Positions 23,310 to 33,694 of a stretch of DNA of 64,000 bases are shown here, piece by piece (the stretch's first letter is position 1; each line of letters starts with the position of its first letter). The notes beneath the pieces were generated by a model, which did no database searches, was not told the origin of the DNA, and saw nothing but the letters and a program-made list of their open reading frames with translations. This stretch comes from Dryas octopetala (lineage: Eukaryota > Streptophyta > Magnoliopsida > Rosales > Rosaceae), in the NCBI GenBank assembly GCA_963921425.1, contig OY992840.1:4218501-4282500 (forward strand), written 5' to 3'. A program made the translations under genes and the position numbers.

Positions 23310-26300
23310 AATCCATATGTTGGTTCTCCTCATCCCATCCTCGCATCTTCCATGAACTGCAAAAAAAAGAAAATATGCCAAGAATTTTAAAGTTTATCAA
23401 AAAGATTTCATAGAATAAGTAGTATTAAATTTCATGAGAGGCAGCTCCCAAACCCAAAAAACAAAAGAAAAACACTCGAGCATAAATGGTTTGTTAGTAA
23501 AATCCATAATTGGAATTCTTGCCAAGCCCTACAAATAGATCAAACGGAACAAAGTCAATTACAACTCTAGAACCTTCATAAAACATTTTTCTAGTTTGAT
23601 TGCACATGAAACCATGCAGGACTATAAGTTTGGAGAGACTTAAATTGTTGTAATGGCAGAGTGGAATGACAAAATTAGCAAAGAAAAAAATCTTAAATTT
23701 ACATAACATAGATTGCAGTTACCTTGATTGGGTTGGCATTAGTAGTTTCAGCATCCTCAAAAGACTTCACTGGGATTTCTGAACTGACTTGAGTTTCTTC
23801 TTCCACTATAGCAAAGGCTCACCTACTTCACTTGTTTCTCTGTGATTAACAACAAGAAGTTCATCAGCTACTTGGTTACTTATGTTTGTTTCATTGTAAA
23901 TCAAATTTGAGGAAATGCCCTGAGTTATTTGTACATGTAAAAATGCAATAACATACAACCTATGGCAATTTTCAGCAACCATTACAGAAGGAATTAAGTC
24001 AAAGAAATAATTGAATGCAACCATGCATGTTGAGACCAAGACTAGCTACTTTCAAAGACATAATTATAACCGACACCTATAAGAAACATGGTCAAACTTC
24101 ACAAATATACCAGCTAAACAAAAAGACCAACTAAAAAATTTTATTTGGAATAAAATAGTCCCCCCCATATAGAATTTGACAAATGATATCAAGATATCAT
24201 GATTTTCACAAACCTCTGGAAAGGTGTTAAATCCTTTACAGCTTTATCTCTGGCAAGCACAGTCCAGAAACTAAAACATTTAATTTAGTTTAAGAAGGGG
24301 GAATGTTTCCTATAAATTAAGGAAATAATTGATCACACGAATGCAAAGATTGAATAATTCAAGCTTCTACCAAGCACCAAAATACTTGTACCATGTTTGA
24401 GTTACTTAAATCAAGCAACTTGGTACATGATTCAAAAAGAGTCCGAATAATTCAATCCTTCTTGTCATCCCAAAGTTCAAACAATAAGTTGCTAGCTAGT
24501 GAGTTCAAGCATTCTTCATGTGGTTGATAATTTTAGGAAATAATTAAACAGAAACAAATTCAAGAATTCAACTTTCCCAACTGACATTATAGTACCCATA
24601 TACCAAAGCCGCATGGGTCTGTTTGTGTCCAGAATAACACTAAGAAACCAGCAACCAAGCCTGCAAAATGTCATTCCCACTAGTAATACAAAACAAAACC
24701 CATCTCTACAAAGAAAAAACAATTAAAAAAAAGTAAAGTAACAAACCCAAGATGCACTAGAATCGAATAAAACTTAGAACATTCATGGTATTTGATACCC
24801 AACAAAATGTAGTCCAGTAATCAAGAATGCATAGTATAAAGAAGAAATACCTGATGGGTACAAAATGGCCCTTGCATATATGTGCATTCCAGCCTATGTG
24901 AACAAGAAAGAGTAGTTAGAAAAAGGAAATTAATCACATTAGTGCAGACCAATGGCGTACCCTATCATAATATTGAAGGTGCAAAGCTAAACACATGACA
25001 ACCTATGAGTGGAAAAACTACAATCAAGCGGACCTACTAAATGTCTGAATTGCAGGAACATGTAAGATTTCAACGTAGAAAACTAATCAGAGATACTAAG
25101 ATTGTACGAGGAATAAAATCAGTGGGCAGAATAATGAAAGTATTCACCTCACAAGGAAAATCACATAAACACATTTAATTGTATAATGACTATGAGTCCT
25201 TCACCATGTGAAGATGTAGCACAGCCCAACAAGGTTATATGCGAGTATAATAAAGTGTTGAGTGCATCTGAACTTAAAATCATATCTTCAGGCATTGCAT
25301 AGATACATCAAGAATCATGAAGCATTGAACTGAAAATTAACTTACTGTATTTGAGCCAACAAGCTATACAGCTTTTTTATCATCATCATCATCACAGATA
25401 TAGTTAACAATGTCCTGCTAACATTGATTTCAAGAAAACAAAAAATGTCAGTGATAAAGGTATTATAGAAAATGTACCACATATTTCTTAGTGAGCTACT
25501 CCATATCTTAAAACTTTCATTAAACATTTAAGTCAGTATAAAAACAAAGATTCTGAAGTGGTTATGGGTTAGAAAGGAAAAGGAAAAAACTAAGATAATG
25601 TCTCTCAATCAAGAATGTGTCCACCCATAAAACATGGGCCAATCTGGGGAAGAGTGGGAAAATTAGCAGCTAACGTAGCACCATCAGAATCTACAACAGG
25701 TGTCGATCACTACACATCACCTGTAAATCACATCACCAGCACACACAACCACACAAATTCTCATTTAAATCGGTTCAGCCTAAGATATAATCCACCCAAA
25801 AATTCATCAAATTATCAAAGCAAACATAAAACTATTTCGGCTTCACAACAAACAACTAAATAAGATGAGGAATTTCAAGCTCATTCATTTCAAAAACAAA
25901 AAAAGAAGAAAAACAAAAAGAAATTAAACCTAACACCACACGGTCCACACTTCAATTTTGGAGCTGAATCATGTGGAAAATTACAAAATGCTCACTTTCA
26001 CCTTCCCCCTCAGATTCTATGCAAGAAAATTAACAACCTGAAATTCGTGCAGAAACAATAGAAAATGTAAGAATTTAAGAAGCAAAGTACCTGACTAGAG
26101 CAACCAAGTGTGATGGTGACCCTGGGATTCGAAACCCTAAATCCTAAATCCCTAAATAGAAACCCTAAATAAAAATTACCTTCTTAAATTAGCGATGGGT
26201 GACTAAGTGAGAGTGATGGGTGAGAAAGAGAGAGGCGACGGTGGAAAGTGGGTGGCGAGAGGACGCAACGGTGGCGAGAGGGTAGCGAGAGGACGTGATG

Positions 26301-26480
26301 GCGGCGAGAGGACGCGATGGTGGTGAGAGGGCGGCGAGAGAGAGTGGATCTGGCAAGGGAGAGAGGGCTGCAGGGAGAGAGACAGTGACAACTGGGTGAG
26401 AAAGTAAGAAAGTGAAGAGATCGACTTTCTTTGCTCTTCTACGGAGTTTAGAAAAGAAAAAAAAATAAAACAAAACAGCC
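23310..26480 (-). other. Possible intron-rich minus-strand transcription unit inside the nested element
   Basis: Read on the minus strand, the right part begins with a Pro/Ser/Leu-rich leader (26480-26190); at 23826-23728 there is an exon-like block (EEETQVSSEIPVKSFEDAE, then donor AAG|GTAACTG) and further left a possible last exon (about 23358-23305; KMRGWDEENQHMD then stop). No protein family is recognised and the frame between blocks is not established, so this is not called a CDS. DNA between is AT-rich and resembles introns. Confidence 0.3.
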
Positions 26481-27469
26481 CCATAGCATTTTTAAAAAGT
26501 AATGCTATAATTATACTAAATATAATAGCACTTTTGAAAAAATGCTATAATCAAATGCTATTATAGGCCTCTTTTGTTGTAGTGCGGGTTGAGTCTGGAG
26601 CGGATGACACTTCTGAACTTCGCACAGAAGTGTATGTTGAGGAGATGGGTCCTGAGAGGAAAAATAGAGTTCGGCTCTATGGACATGGGGTGACACCTGA
26701 AATGGTGCCTTATGCTAGGGCTCAATCTAGTACTTCTTCTCGGAAATCATCGAAGACAAGAGAAGCTCTTTTGGAGGCACAGTGCCTCGAATGGCAGAAG
26801 AAGCACGAGGCTGTGCAGGCTAAGCAGGATTCCCAAGATGAGGCAATTGAATTGTTAAAGACTCAGCTACAGCAGCAGCAGCAATTGCAGCAGCAACAAC
26901 AGATGATGATGTTTATGCAGCAGTAACAGCAAGTGATGATGCAGACACAGACACACCCGCAGAGCTCACATCCACAACAGCCTTCTGGCCAGAGTCAGCC
27001 TCCACATTCTCCCTATGGAATTCTTGATGCATCTTATGTACCAAATGCCGTTTAGGCCTCAATCACCTTTGCAGATGCTTATGTATCAGCCAGAGGTACC
27101 TTTTCAGCCATCTCCTGGTGGGTCACATCATTCTACAGGTGTTGGATTTACCGGATTGCTTTCCGGTAATTTAGGTGATGATGAATTTATAAGACAATTT
27201 GGTCCGCAGGGAGGATCAGGGTCACATTCAGCTTCCGGTTTGGGTTCTGCTGCGGGACTTGAGTAGATTGAAACAATATTATTTGACATGTATTGTTAAT
27301 TGAAAGATTTTATCTTTATTAGTGTATAATTATTATTTGAAATGTTTTATATTAATTAGTTTATTTTATATTAATTATTTCAAATATAATTTCATTTATT
27401 TTTTTTATATATATTCAATAATTATGGCAGTTGTATTTGTCAGGAAATGATTTTTTAATATATTTTATT

Positions 27470-27895
27470 ACTTTTCCTGGCGGATACACTATTAATACCG
27501 GCGGTTATATCCGCCAATAAAGTTTTTATATATATTTTATTACTTTTTCTGGCGGATATACTATCAATGCCGACGGTTATATCCGCCAGGAATTAGTTAA
27601 TGCCGGCGGATATATCTGCCAGAAATTACTCAATGTCGGCGGATATATCCGACGCGAAGAAGTTAATGCTGGCGGATATATCCGCCAGGAAAAGTTTAAT
27701 ACCTTGTCAGCGTGAAATGGTATTCCTGGCGGATTTAGACAGTTGTCTGCCAGGAAAAGTGTTTTGTCTACGGTTTTAATGCTGGTGGAAACTCTATCCA
27801 CCACTGCTTCATAATCCTGGCGGATTTAGCTATTTTTCCGCCAGAAAATTGTTTTTCCTGGCGATTTAATTTCGCCAGGAATAAGTGCTTTTGTA
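27470..27895. repeat. Right subterminal repeats of the outer CACTA element
   Basis: A dense series of CTGGCGGATATA / TATATCCGCCAGGAA words in both orientations, about one per 35-40 bp, matching the motif family at the left end. Confidence 0.88.
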
Positions 27896-27901
27896 GTAGT
27901 G

Positions 27902-28530
27902 CCCAATCCTAATGTCATGTATCATGGGTTGTTAGAAGCCTCTTTTCCACATCTATGCTTGGTTGTTAAAAGTTTAATGCAATTTTCTTTGATCTCTAGT
28001 TGTTACTAAAATTTGGTTTCACTTGGGATGCTTAGAGGTTGTATCTTTAAGCAAGAACAAGATTTACCATGAAAAAATCATTTATTTTGTGCTTAAAATA
28101 TAAATATCTTTAGTGAGGACATCAAGTTAAGTCTTGGGTGTCGTCCTTTCTTTGGGAAATAGCTAGATCTTTACTAGAAATAATTACATGGTGGTGTAGA
28201 CCCTAGACCTTGGTTCCATACCAATTTCTAGACCCTTCCACCCATATTTACTATTTCATTTAGTTATTATTTAGTTTCTTTTATTAAAAACTCACAAAAA
28301 TCTTCCTACCTAGGTTAGAGATAAATTAACTTAAGTTTAAATTAGTGTTTTCATTTTGCAGCACTCCTTTGGATTGACCTCGTCTTCTATACGAACTTTA
28401 CTATAAAAACTCGTATACTTGCGAGAAAAATAATCAAATAAAATTTAACAACAGGTATAACGAACATACCTTATCTCTACATTGGATCAAGAATAGGATT
28501 AGAGGGAATAAGGTGGAAGACCCCAAGTAT
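27902..28530 (+). other. Intergenic; possible LTR remnant near 28130-28450
   Basis: The phrase CTTTGGATTGACCTCGTC followed by CGTATACTTGCGAG at 28370-28420 resembles the 3' LTR region seen in Tat-type Ty3 elements. No TG...CA ends or target duplication were found, so it is only a hint. No gene is seen. Confidence 0.3.
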
Positions 28531-28543
28531 GACCACATCAGAC

Positions 28544-28638
28544 CCTTTTTTTTTTTTTAATTACAGGGGTGGGGAGAGGGTTCAAACCCGGGTGTGTAGG
28601 GTTTAATTCCTCGGCCAACTAGGTTAACCCCAATTCAC
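28544..28638 (-). mobile_element. tRNA-derived SINE
   Basis: Flanked by an exact 13 bp duplication GACCACATCAGAC (28531-28543 and 28639-28651). On the minus strand it has an A-box-like TAGTTGGCCGAGG, a B-box-like GGTTTGAACCC about 30 bp later, then a poly(A) tail (the T run at 28544-28557). This is the layout of a short plant SINE copied by LINE machinery. Confidence 0.82.
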
Positions 28639-28651
28639 GACCACATCAGAC

Positions 28652-29033
28652 TCTTGACTATTTTTTTTTTTTTTTTTTGGCATCAATGAGCTGAAAAGTA
28701 CCTTTAGTTTATTTGGAGATGTATACTACCAATGAAGTCATACCTCACCCGTTTAATAAGTACCATATATTATTAGTGATTACTGATACGTAATGCTTGA
28801 AGTTTCAAACATCACCTGGCCCAAAAAAGAAGAAGTTTCAAACATCTGTATAGTGACAAGCACTAAGGTATGTAATCGATTATTTTAAAGTGCTAGCTAG
28901 CTAGCAATGAGTATATATAGTCGCCAAACTCATGGAACTATGACATATTTGACCTAATATTGTATGTCTTTATTGAGAATAGATTATTAAATTTGCTTAT
29001 TAAATGATATGTAAGTATATATATATATATATA
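28652..29033. other. Intergenic, no gene seen
   Basis: AT-rich DNA with a T run after the SINE (28662-28678) and a TA run at 29017-29033 into which the next element inserted. Confidence 0.5.
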
Positions 29034-29434
29034 CAGGTTCCTTCTGTTGAGGTATACCTCAACTTATTTATGTTGAGGTATGACCTTATTGGGGTCCACA
29101 CAAGTCGTTTTGTGTCGATCTGAACCGTTCGCAAGGATCATCTTCATTGATAGATCATCCTTGCAAAAAATTAGCCAAATCGGAAATCATTTGCCTATCT
29201 AACTTTGATAAAACAAATGGACGGTTTTATCGAAAATATTTGGTTCGTCCATTTATTTGATCAAAGTTAGATAGGCAAATAATTTCCGATTTGGCTAATT
29301 TTTTGCAAGGATGATCTATCTACGGAGATGTAAAAATTGAACGGTTCGGATTGACACAAAACGACTCGTGTGGGCCCCAACAGGGTATACCTCAACATAA
29401 ATAAGTTGAGGTATACCTCAACAGAAGGAGCCTG
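29034..29434. mobile_element. Foldback MITE, ~200 bp arms
   Basis: 401 bp near-perfect inverted repeat. Both ends read CAGG(T/C)TCCTTCTGTTGAGG outward-in, followed by TATACCTCAACTTATTTATG, and the centre contains the self-complementary GGACGGTTTTATCG / CGTCCATTTATTTG part. It sits in a TA run, so TATATATA on both sides may be an 8 bp (hAT-like) duplication or simple TA. No coding capacity. RNA from it would form a long hairpin. Confidence 0.88.
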
Positions 29435-31187
29435 TATATATATATATTAATATATTTATTTGTTTGAAATAAATGAGATTAAAAATAACAACGTATTTTA
29501 ACAAATAAAATACTGTGATATCATTTAATGAACAAAATTTAACCCAAGCAGTCATGGAAAATACCTGCCAGAATAACTAGCTAGGATATATGTGATGCAC
29601 TCATGCACACTTTTGACCCCAATACAAGCTAATGGAGATTCCACATAAGTTTTTCAAAATCCAAATGAGCTTTGTCCATTTCCTTAAAAAGAATGTGATC
29701 TGTCTCTATCTTATTTCTGAAAATAACAAATATGCCTGCTATATCGTGTAACAGGCTAACAGCTGCCATGCCAATATATATAGTAATGGAATTGATGGAT
29801 GAATATATATGGCAATCGCATTCGATCAGATTCAAGTGTTGGGAATTATATATTCTGGGTTCATATATAATCATGATGCCTGCCAATCTGGACGATTCAA
29901 ATTAATGGCTTCTTTCATGCTCATGCACCGACACCCTACCCTACTCATATATATATCGTCACCAGTCACAAACAGACAAACTTAAAACTATTTCTTTCTC
30001 TTTTAAATTAACGTGATTCACAGGCCAAAAAAAAAACGTGATTCAATCTGTTTTTTACTGATCAGTGTAGGCAGGTAGATCAAGTGCATTAACACCAACT
30101 CCACCTAATCTGTTTATGTTTCTACTCTCGGGTTTTGGATATTATGGGCGATTATACACCATAAAATATAAACCTTGTCAAAAATTAATGGATCAAAAAC
30201 ATTAAAACATAACAAAAAAATGTAGGGTGTTCAAGCAGTGGTGTGTCCCAAACTTGAGAAAGTCTGTACGACTTGTAATATATACAGAGGTTTTTTGTAC
30301 GTGTATATATGCTTTGATTATAAAATTTCACATCATGTATATTAAGTCTAACTACTTACATCATATATAATATATAATAAATATCGTGAGTCTTTTATTA
30401 TTAATTTTTATTACGTGTTTCATATTTTAATTAATGAGGAATATGCTATCTACCTTCTCTTTTTTACTTTCTCTTTCTACCTTCTTCTATATTTCTTTAA
30501 AATTCGCAATGTAATTAATTTCATGATCGAATTGTCGTGTTCTAGATCACCTTCTAAGATTTGATTTTTTTGTAAAATCAATCAAATCGATAATCATTTA
30601 GTCATCGAATTTCTATCAAATAAATAAACAGTAAATCAACTGTTATTAAAATAGTCTATATAAAGATAATTGTTTGATAATTGAACGATTTTCGATTTAA
30701 TTAATTTTTTACATAAATGATATTTACAAGATGATTTAGAAAATAAACAATTTTAATCATAAAATTACACTGCAGATTAGGAAGAATAAGAAAGAAAATA
30801 GAAAGAGAAAGTAGCCTAATTTTAATATTAGATTTAATTAGATGTATCAATAATTTAATAACTTCTCTTTATTTTTATTTTCTTTATTTTGATCAGTTTA
30901 CGTCTATTAAAGTCCAGATCAGTATATATATGCATCATGGTTCCGTTTGTTTCTCTCATGCACAGTACTCCCTATGTTTCTTTTCTAATTATTAAATGAT
31001 ATAATTCATCACTTTAGCTCAAGTGGGAAAGGTCGTACATCAATAAGCCTGCATCAATCCTAATTTATTCATTCTCTGTGACCCCAAAATTGAATTTTAG
31101 CTCAATATATTGTCGTTGGATATGCTAGACAGCGATGGACATAGTTTGTCAGTTTTTGAGCGTCCAACTTGTGTCCAATATCACACG
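29435..31187. other. Intergenic region upstream of the BAHD gene
   Basis: AT-rich without coding features except the foldback at 30444-30816. Frames here are short and low in complexity. Confidence 0.5.
30444..30816. mobile_element. Degenerate foldback MITE
   Basis: The left arm (CTATCTACCTTCTC, ACTTTCTCTTTCTACC, then AAAATTCGCAATGTAATT) is complementary to the right arm (AAAATTACACTGCAG, GAAAGAAAATAGAAAGAGAA, GTAGCCTA). The inner parts contain ATCAAATCGATAATCATTTAG against TTGAACGATTTTCGATT. Outer ends and target duplication are not resolved. It lies about 0.5 kb upstream of the BAHD start. Confidence 0.6.
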
Positions 31188-31196
31188 ATATAAGTA
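31188..31196 (+). promoter_or_regulatory. Putative TATA region of the BAHD gene
   Basis: ATATAAGTA lies about 115 bp before the ATG at 31310. Weak match to the TATA consensus. Confidence 0.3.
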
Positions 31197-31309
31197 GGCT
31201 TATGAGCCTTGCTTTTAAGCACTGCCATAATTAAAGAGAGAGTGCAAGGCTTAGCACAGCACACTATAGTTAAGCACTCAATCACTAGTTGTTCATCATC
31301 AAATTTCTA

Positions 31310-32719
31310 ATGGAAGTAGATCAAGTAGAAGTTACTGCCAAATTTGAGGTGAACTTCACCAGAAAATTCATTGTCAAAGCTTCAAAACCCTTGGTGGATC
31401 ACCCTCATATCCTCCCTCTCTCAAACCTAGACTTGCTCTCTGGTCGTTTCCCAGTCACATACTTGTATTTCTATCCCAAAAATATTAATAAACCACATGA
31501 TGCCACCACCACCACCAACTTTTCCTCCATCATTGAGTCCCTCAAGACCTCCCTAGCCACCACCCTCAATTCTTACTACCCCTTTTCCGGTCGAATTGTC
31601 CCAAACCCTAATACCAACGAGCCTGAAATCATGTGTGACAATACTGGTGTTCTACTTCTAGAAGCTCATGCCAATATTCCTTTAAACACATTAAACTTCT
31701 ATGATCTTGATCACTCTCTTCAAGGGAATAAGCTCGTCTCCATCAACCCCAACTTCCCCTTGCAAATTCAACTCACATATTACACTTGTGGAGCCATTTC
31801 ACTCACATTCACCTTTGACCATGCACTTGCTGATGCCACTAGCTTTGGCAAGTTCCTTCTATCGTGGTCTGAAATAACCCGAAACAAGCCGGTTTCCTGC
31901 GTGCCAGATCACAGGAGAAACATCCGAATTCGGGCACGCTGCCCTCCTACTTACCACTCTTCCTTGGACCAAACTTTTGTCAAGTGCACCATGGAAGAGA
32001 TAATGAACATCCCAACAGCCAAAACCTTGGTTAAGCGCCTTTATTTTGTTGATGATTCAAGCATTAATCGGCTGCAAAGTCTTGCAAGCAAAAATGGTAA
32101 GAAGAGATCAAAAATTGAGGCTGTCTCGGCGTACATATGGAAAACTATGGTCAATTCCATTGATCAAAGCCATGCAATGTGCAAGATGGGTTGGTTAGTA
32201 GATGGACGGTCCAGAATGCATAAAGACAATAATAAAGATCATGATCAGAATTATCCCATGTCAAATTACATTGGCAATGTGTTGTCTCTGGCTTTTGGGG
32301 AGGCAAGTGTGAATGATTTGAAGCAAGGTTCCATATCAGATGTGGCTAGTATGGTCCATGAGGCCATTTCAAAGGTAACAAATGAGGATCATTTCTTGGA
32401 CTTGATTGATTGGGTTGAGTGCCACAGGCCTGGGCTGATGCTATCAAAGGTTGTGTTGGGCCAAGAAGGCCCAGCCCTTGTTTTGTCATCAGGAAGAAAG
32501 TTTCCAGTTACTGAATTGGACTTTGGATTTGGGAGTCCAGTGCTTGGGACAGTTTGTTCCACTATAGAAAAAATTGGAGTGGCTTACATGAACCAGAGGC
32601 CAGGTGCAAAGGGTGATGGCTCATGGACTGTGTCTTCTATTTTATGGCCCGAATTGGCAGCTGCATTGGAATCAGACTCGATATTTCAGCCCATGACCAC
32701 TGACCATCTTCAACTTTAA
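31310..32719 (+). CDS. BAHD-family acyl-CoA-dependent acyltransferase
   Basis: Transfers an acyl group from a CoA thioester to an alcohol or amine of a specialised metabolite in the cytosol. Single exon, 469 aa, the usual BAHD size. The catalytic HXXXD motif is HALAD (residues 171-175); the structural DFGWG motif appears as DFGFG (404-408), a Trp-to-Phe change known from some members. Other family features: YPFSGR (90-95), GWLVDGRSRM in the middle and a QRPG segment near the end. The start is the ATG at 31310; the frame is open a little further upstream but has no earlier ATG. The Gly-Trp-x-Val-Asp-Gly-Arg-Ser-Arg segment recalls coniferyl-alcohol acyltransferase-like members, but substrate cannot be told from sequence. 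No intron, frameshift or stop seen; likely functional. No other biosynthetic gene lies nearby. Confidence 0.95.
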   Translation: MEVDQVEVTAKFEVNFTRKFIVKASKPLVDHPHILPLSNLDLLSGRFPVTYLYFYPKNINKPHDATTTTNFSSIIESLKTSLATTLNSYYPFSGRIVPNPNTNEPEIMCDNTGVLLLEAHANIPLNTLNFYDLDHSLQGNKLVSINPNFPLQIQLTYYTCGAISLTFTFDHALADATSFGKFLLSWSEITRNKPVSCVPDHRRNIRIRARCPPTYHSSLDQTFVKCTMEEIMNIPTAKTLVKRLYFVDDSSINRLQSLASKNGKKRSKIEAVSAYIWKTMVNSIDQSHAMCKMGWLVDGRSRMHKDNNKDHDQNYPMSNYIGNVLSLAFGEASVNDLKQGSISDVASMVHEAISKVTNEDHFLDLIDWVECHRPGLMLSKVVLGQEGPALVLSSGRKFPVTELDFGFGSPVLGTVCSTIEKIGVAYMNQRPGAKGDGSWTVSSILWPELAAALESDSIFQPMTTDHLQL

Positions 32720-32804
32720 TGCTAATTTAATACATATCATAACAATGGGGCTTTGATACTTCTGTTGTGCTTGAAAGTGATGTTTCTAATGTATCTGATC
32801 AAGT

Positions 32805-32941
32805 TATATGATCTCAGTCTTGGGCCTGATGATGGGCCCTTGTTGGTCACCTTTGATACACCTCAACGGTTCAAACCCCAGTCTTATCATTTTCAGGCCA
32901 TGTGGCTCCATCATGAATACTTCTTCCCTAATAATTTGTAG
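32805..32941 (+). pseudogene. LINE (non-LTR retrotransposon) ORF2 scrap
   Basis: A short frame reads GPDDGPLLVTFDTPQ then SYHFQAMWLHHEYF. This matches the linker between the endonuclease and reverse transcriptase of plant LINEs, where a DHxPLLL segment is followed by FRFQxMWxxHxxF. The endonuclease and RT domains themselves are absent. It begins ~85 bp after the BAHD stop, so it may lie in that gene's 3' UTR; a candidate AATAAA follows at 32991. Confidence 0.6.
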
Positions 32942-33694
32942 TGCCGGATTAGTTACAAAAATATGCATATGGTTTAATTAAACGAACCCAAATAAAAATC
33001 TGCCAAATAGCCATGCTAATGGGTGTAGGGTTTTGACTCTCAGACTCAAATTCACAATATAAATATATCTTTTAGGTGTTAAGCACTCTATTGCTTTTGA
33101 AAAATTATTAGGCAATCTCTTTATGCTAGGCCAGCCATAGTGAGGGTGTTGTGCTAGCTAGTACACTTCTCATCCTCATTATCATCCTCTAATCATCAAT
33201 TTTTCTAATTCAATGTGGATATATACTTTTTGAGGTCCCACATATTGAGAGTATGAAGTGAACCACTACTTTGGAGTCCGTTCGTTGTAGTGGTGGAGAT
33301 TATCTTGAATTGGTAGAACAAGTAGATAGGATTGGAAGATTATGTGACATGGGTAATCTCTCTTCTCTTTCTTTATTTTTTCGGGCAAGCTTGATATTCT
33401 GAAACGTTTTTATAATTCTACGTATTTGGGTTTTTCAAATAAAATTCTTTGTCAAGGGAGGATCTCTATTTCGATTATATATAGTTGCCAAATTCGTCAT
33501 ACCGACCTAACAATTCAATTAATTGAATCTCGCTCATCCCTAATTTTTGGGCGGGCCGCATATGCATTCAATTCATGGATATTCTATACAATCTATATTA
33601 ATATAATTCTTTTTTCCAACAGTTAATTTGTAGGGTCCCTGGCTGAACAACAAGGTTAGTTGAACGGTGTGACCTATATGGGCAGTGATCCATG
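32942..33694. other. Intergenic, no gene seen
   Basis: AT-rich spacer. The words GAGGTCCCACATATTG near 33232 and GAATCCCACATTGGG near 34808 recall the dispersed repeat at 17265-17607 but the match is short. Confidence 0.4.

Larger units (their letters stand above)
22835..26584. mobile_element. Nested CACTA-like element, 3.75 kb, with CGG target duplication
   Basis: Left end CACTAGAACACAAAAGGGC; complement of the right end CACTACAACAAAAGAGGCC. The flanking triplet CGG occurs at 22832-22834 and 26585-26587, the 3 bp duplication typical of CACTA insertions, and removing the insert restores a continuous exon of the host transposase. Subterminal DNA (22850-23090) is an array of TATAGCGTTTT/AAACGCTATA words in alternating orientation, and a shorter version lies at 26485-26575. 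No transposase is recognisable, so it is non-autonomous. A minus-strand transcription unit may lie inside (see 23310-26480). Confidence 0.9.
21596..27266 (+). pseudogene. CACTA accessory transposase (Transposase_24 / Ptta-En-Spm type), interrupted
   Basis: Exons with GT-AG borders and consistent phase: 21596-21659, 21753-22012, 22110-22328, 22407-22499, 22605-22706, 22805-22834 continuing at 26588. The first exons encode an acidic N-terminus then PQRRRRGPGKIKW, the plant Transposase_24 region (GKDHRGKEYYEFSPSGKGPG; LVEKETKNTLWDRIQ; VTFFRVTHSRKDNSWIDVPS). The last exon, after the insertion, is a coiled-coil/Gln-rich tail. Defects: the nested element at 22835-26584 splits the last exon; a TAA at 26924-26926 interrupts the Gln-rich tract; and the Gly/Ser-rich C-terminus (ending GSAAGLE, TGA/TAG region at 27264-27266) lies in a different frame. 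Known role of the family: binding subterminal repeats of CACTA elements. Confidence 0.82.
19879..27901 (+). mobile_element. CACTA (En/Spm) element, disrupted
   Basis: Ends are CACTACTACAAAA at 19879 and its complement (...TTTTGTAGTAGTG) at 27901. Subterminal arrays of GGCGGAT/ATCCGCCA words occur at 19890-20170 and 27470-27895, the arrangement that binds the accessory transposase in this class. Inside are the C-terminal scrap of a TNP2-like protein and a Transposase_24-type accessory gene, itself split by a second CACTA-like element. I do not see a matching 3 bp target duplication (AAA left, CCC right), so one flank may have changed. The main DDE transposase is missing; the element is non-autonomous. 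Confidence 0.85.
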
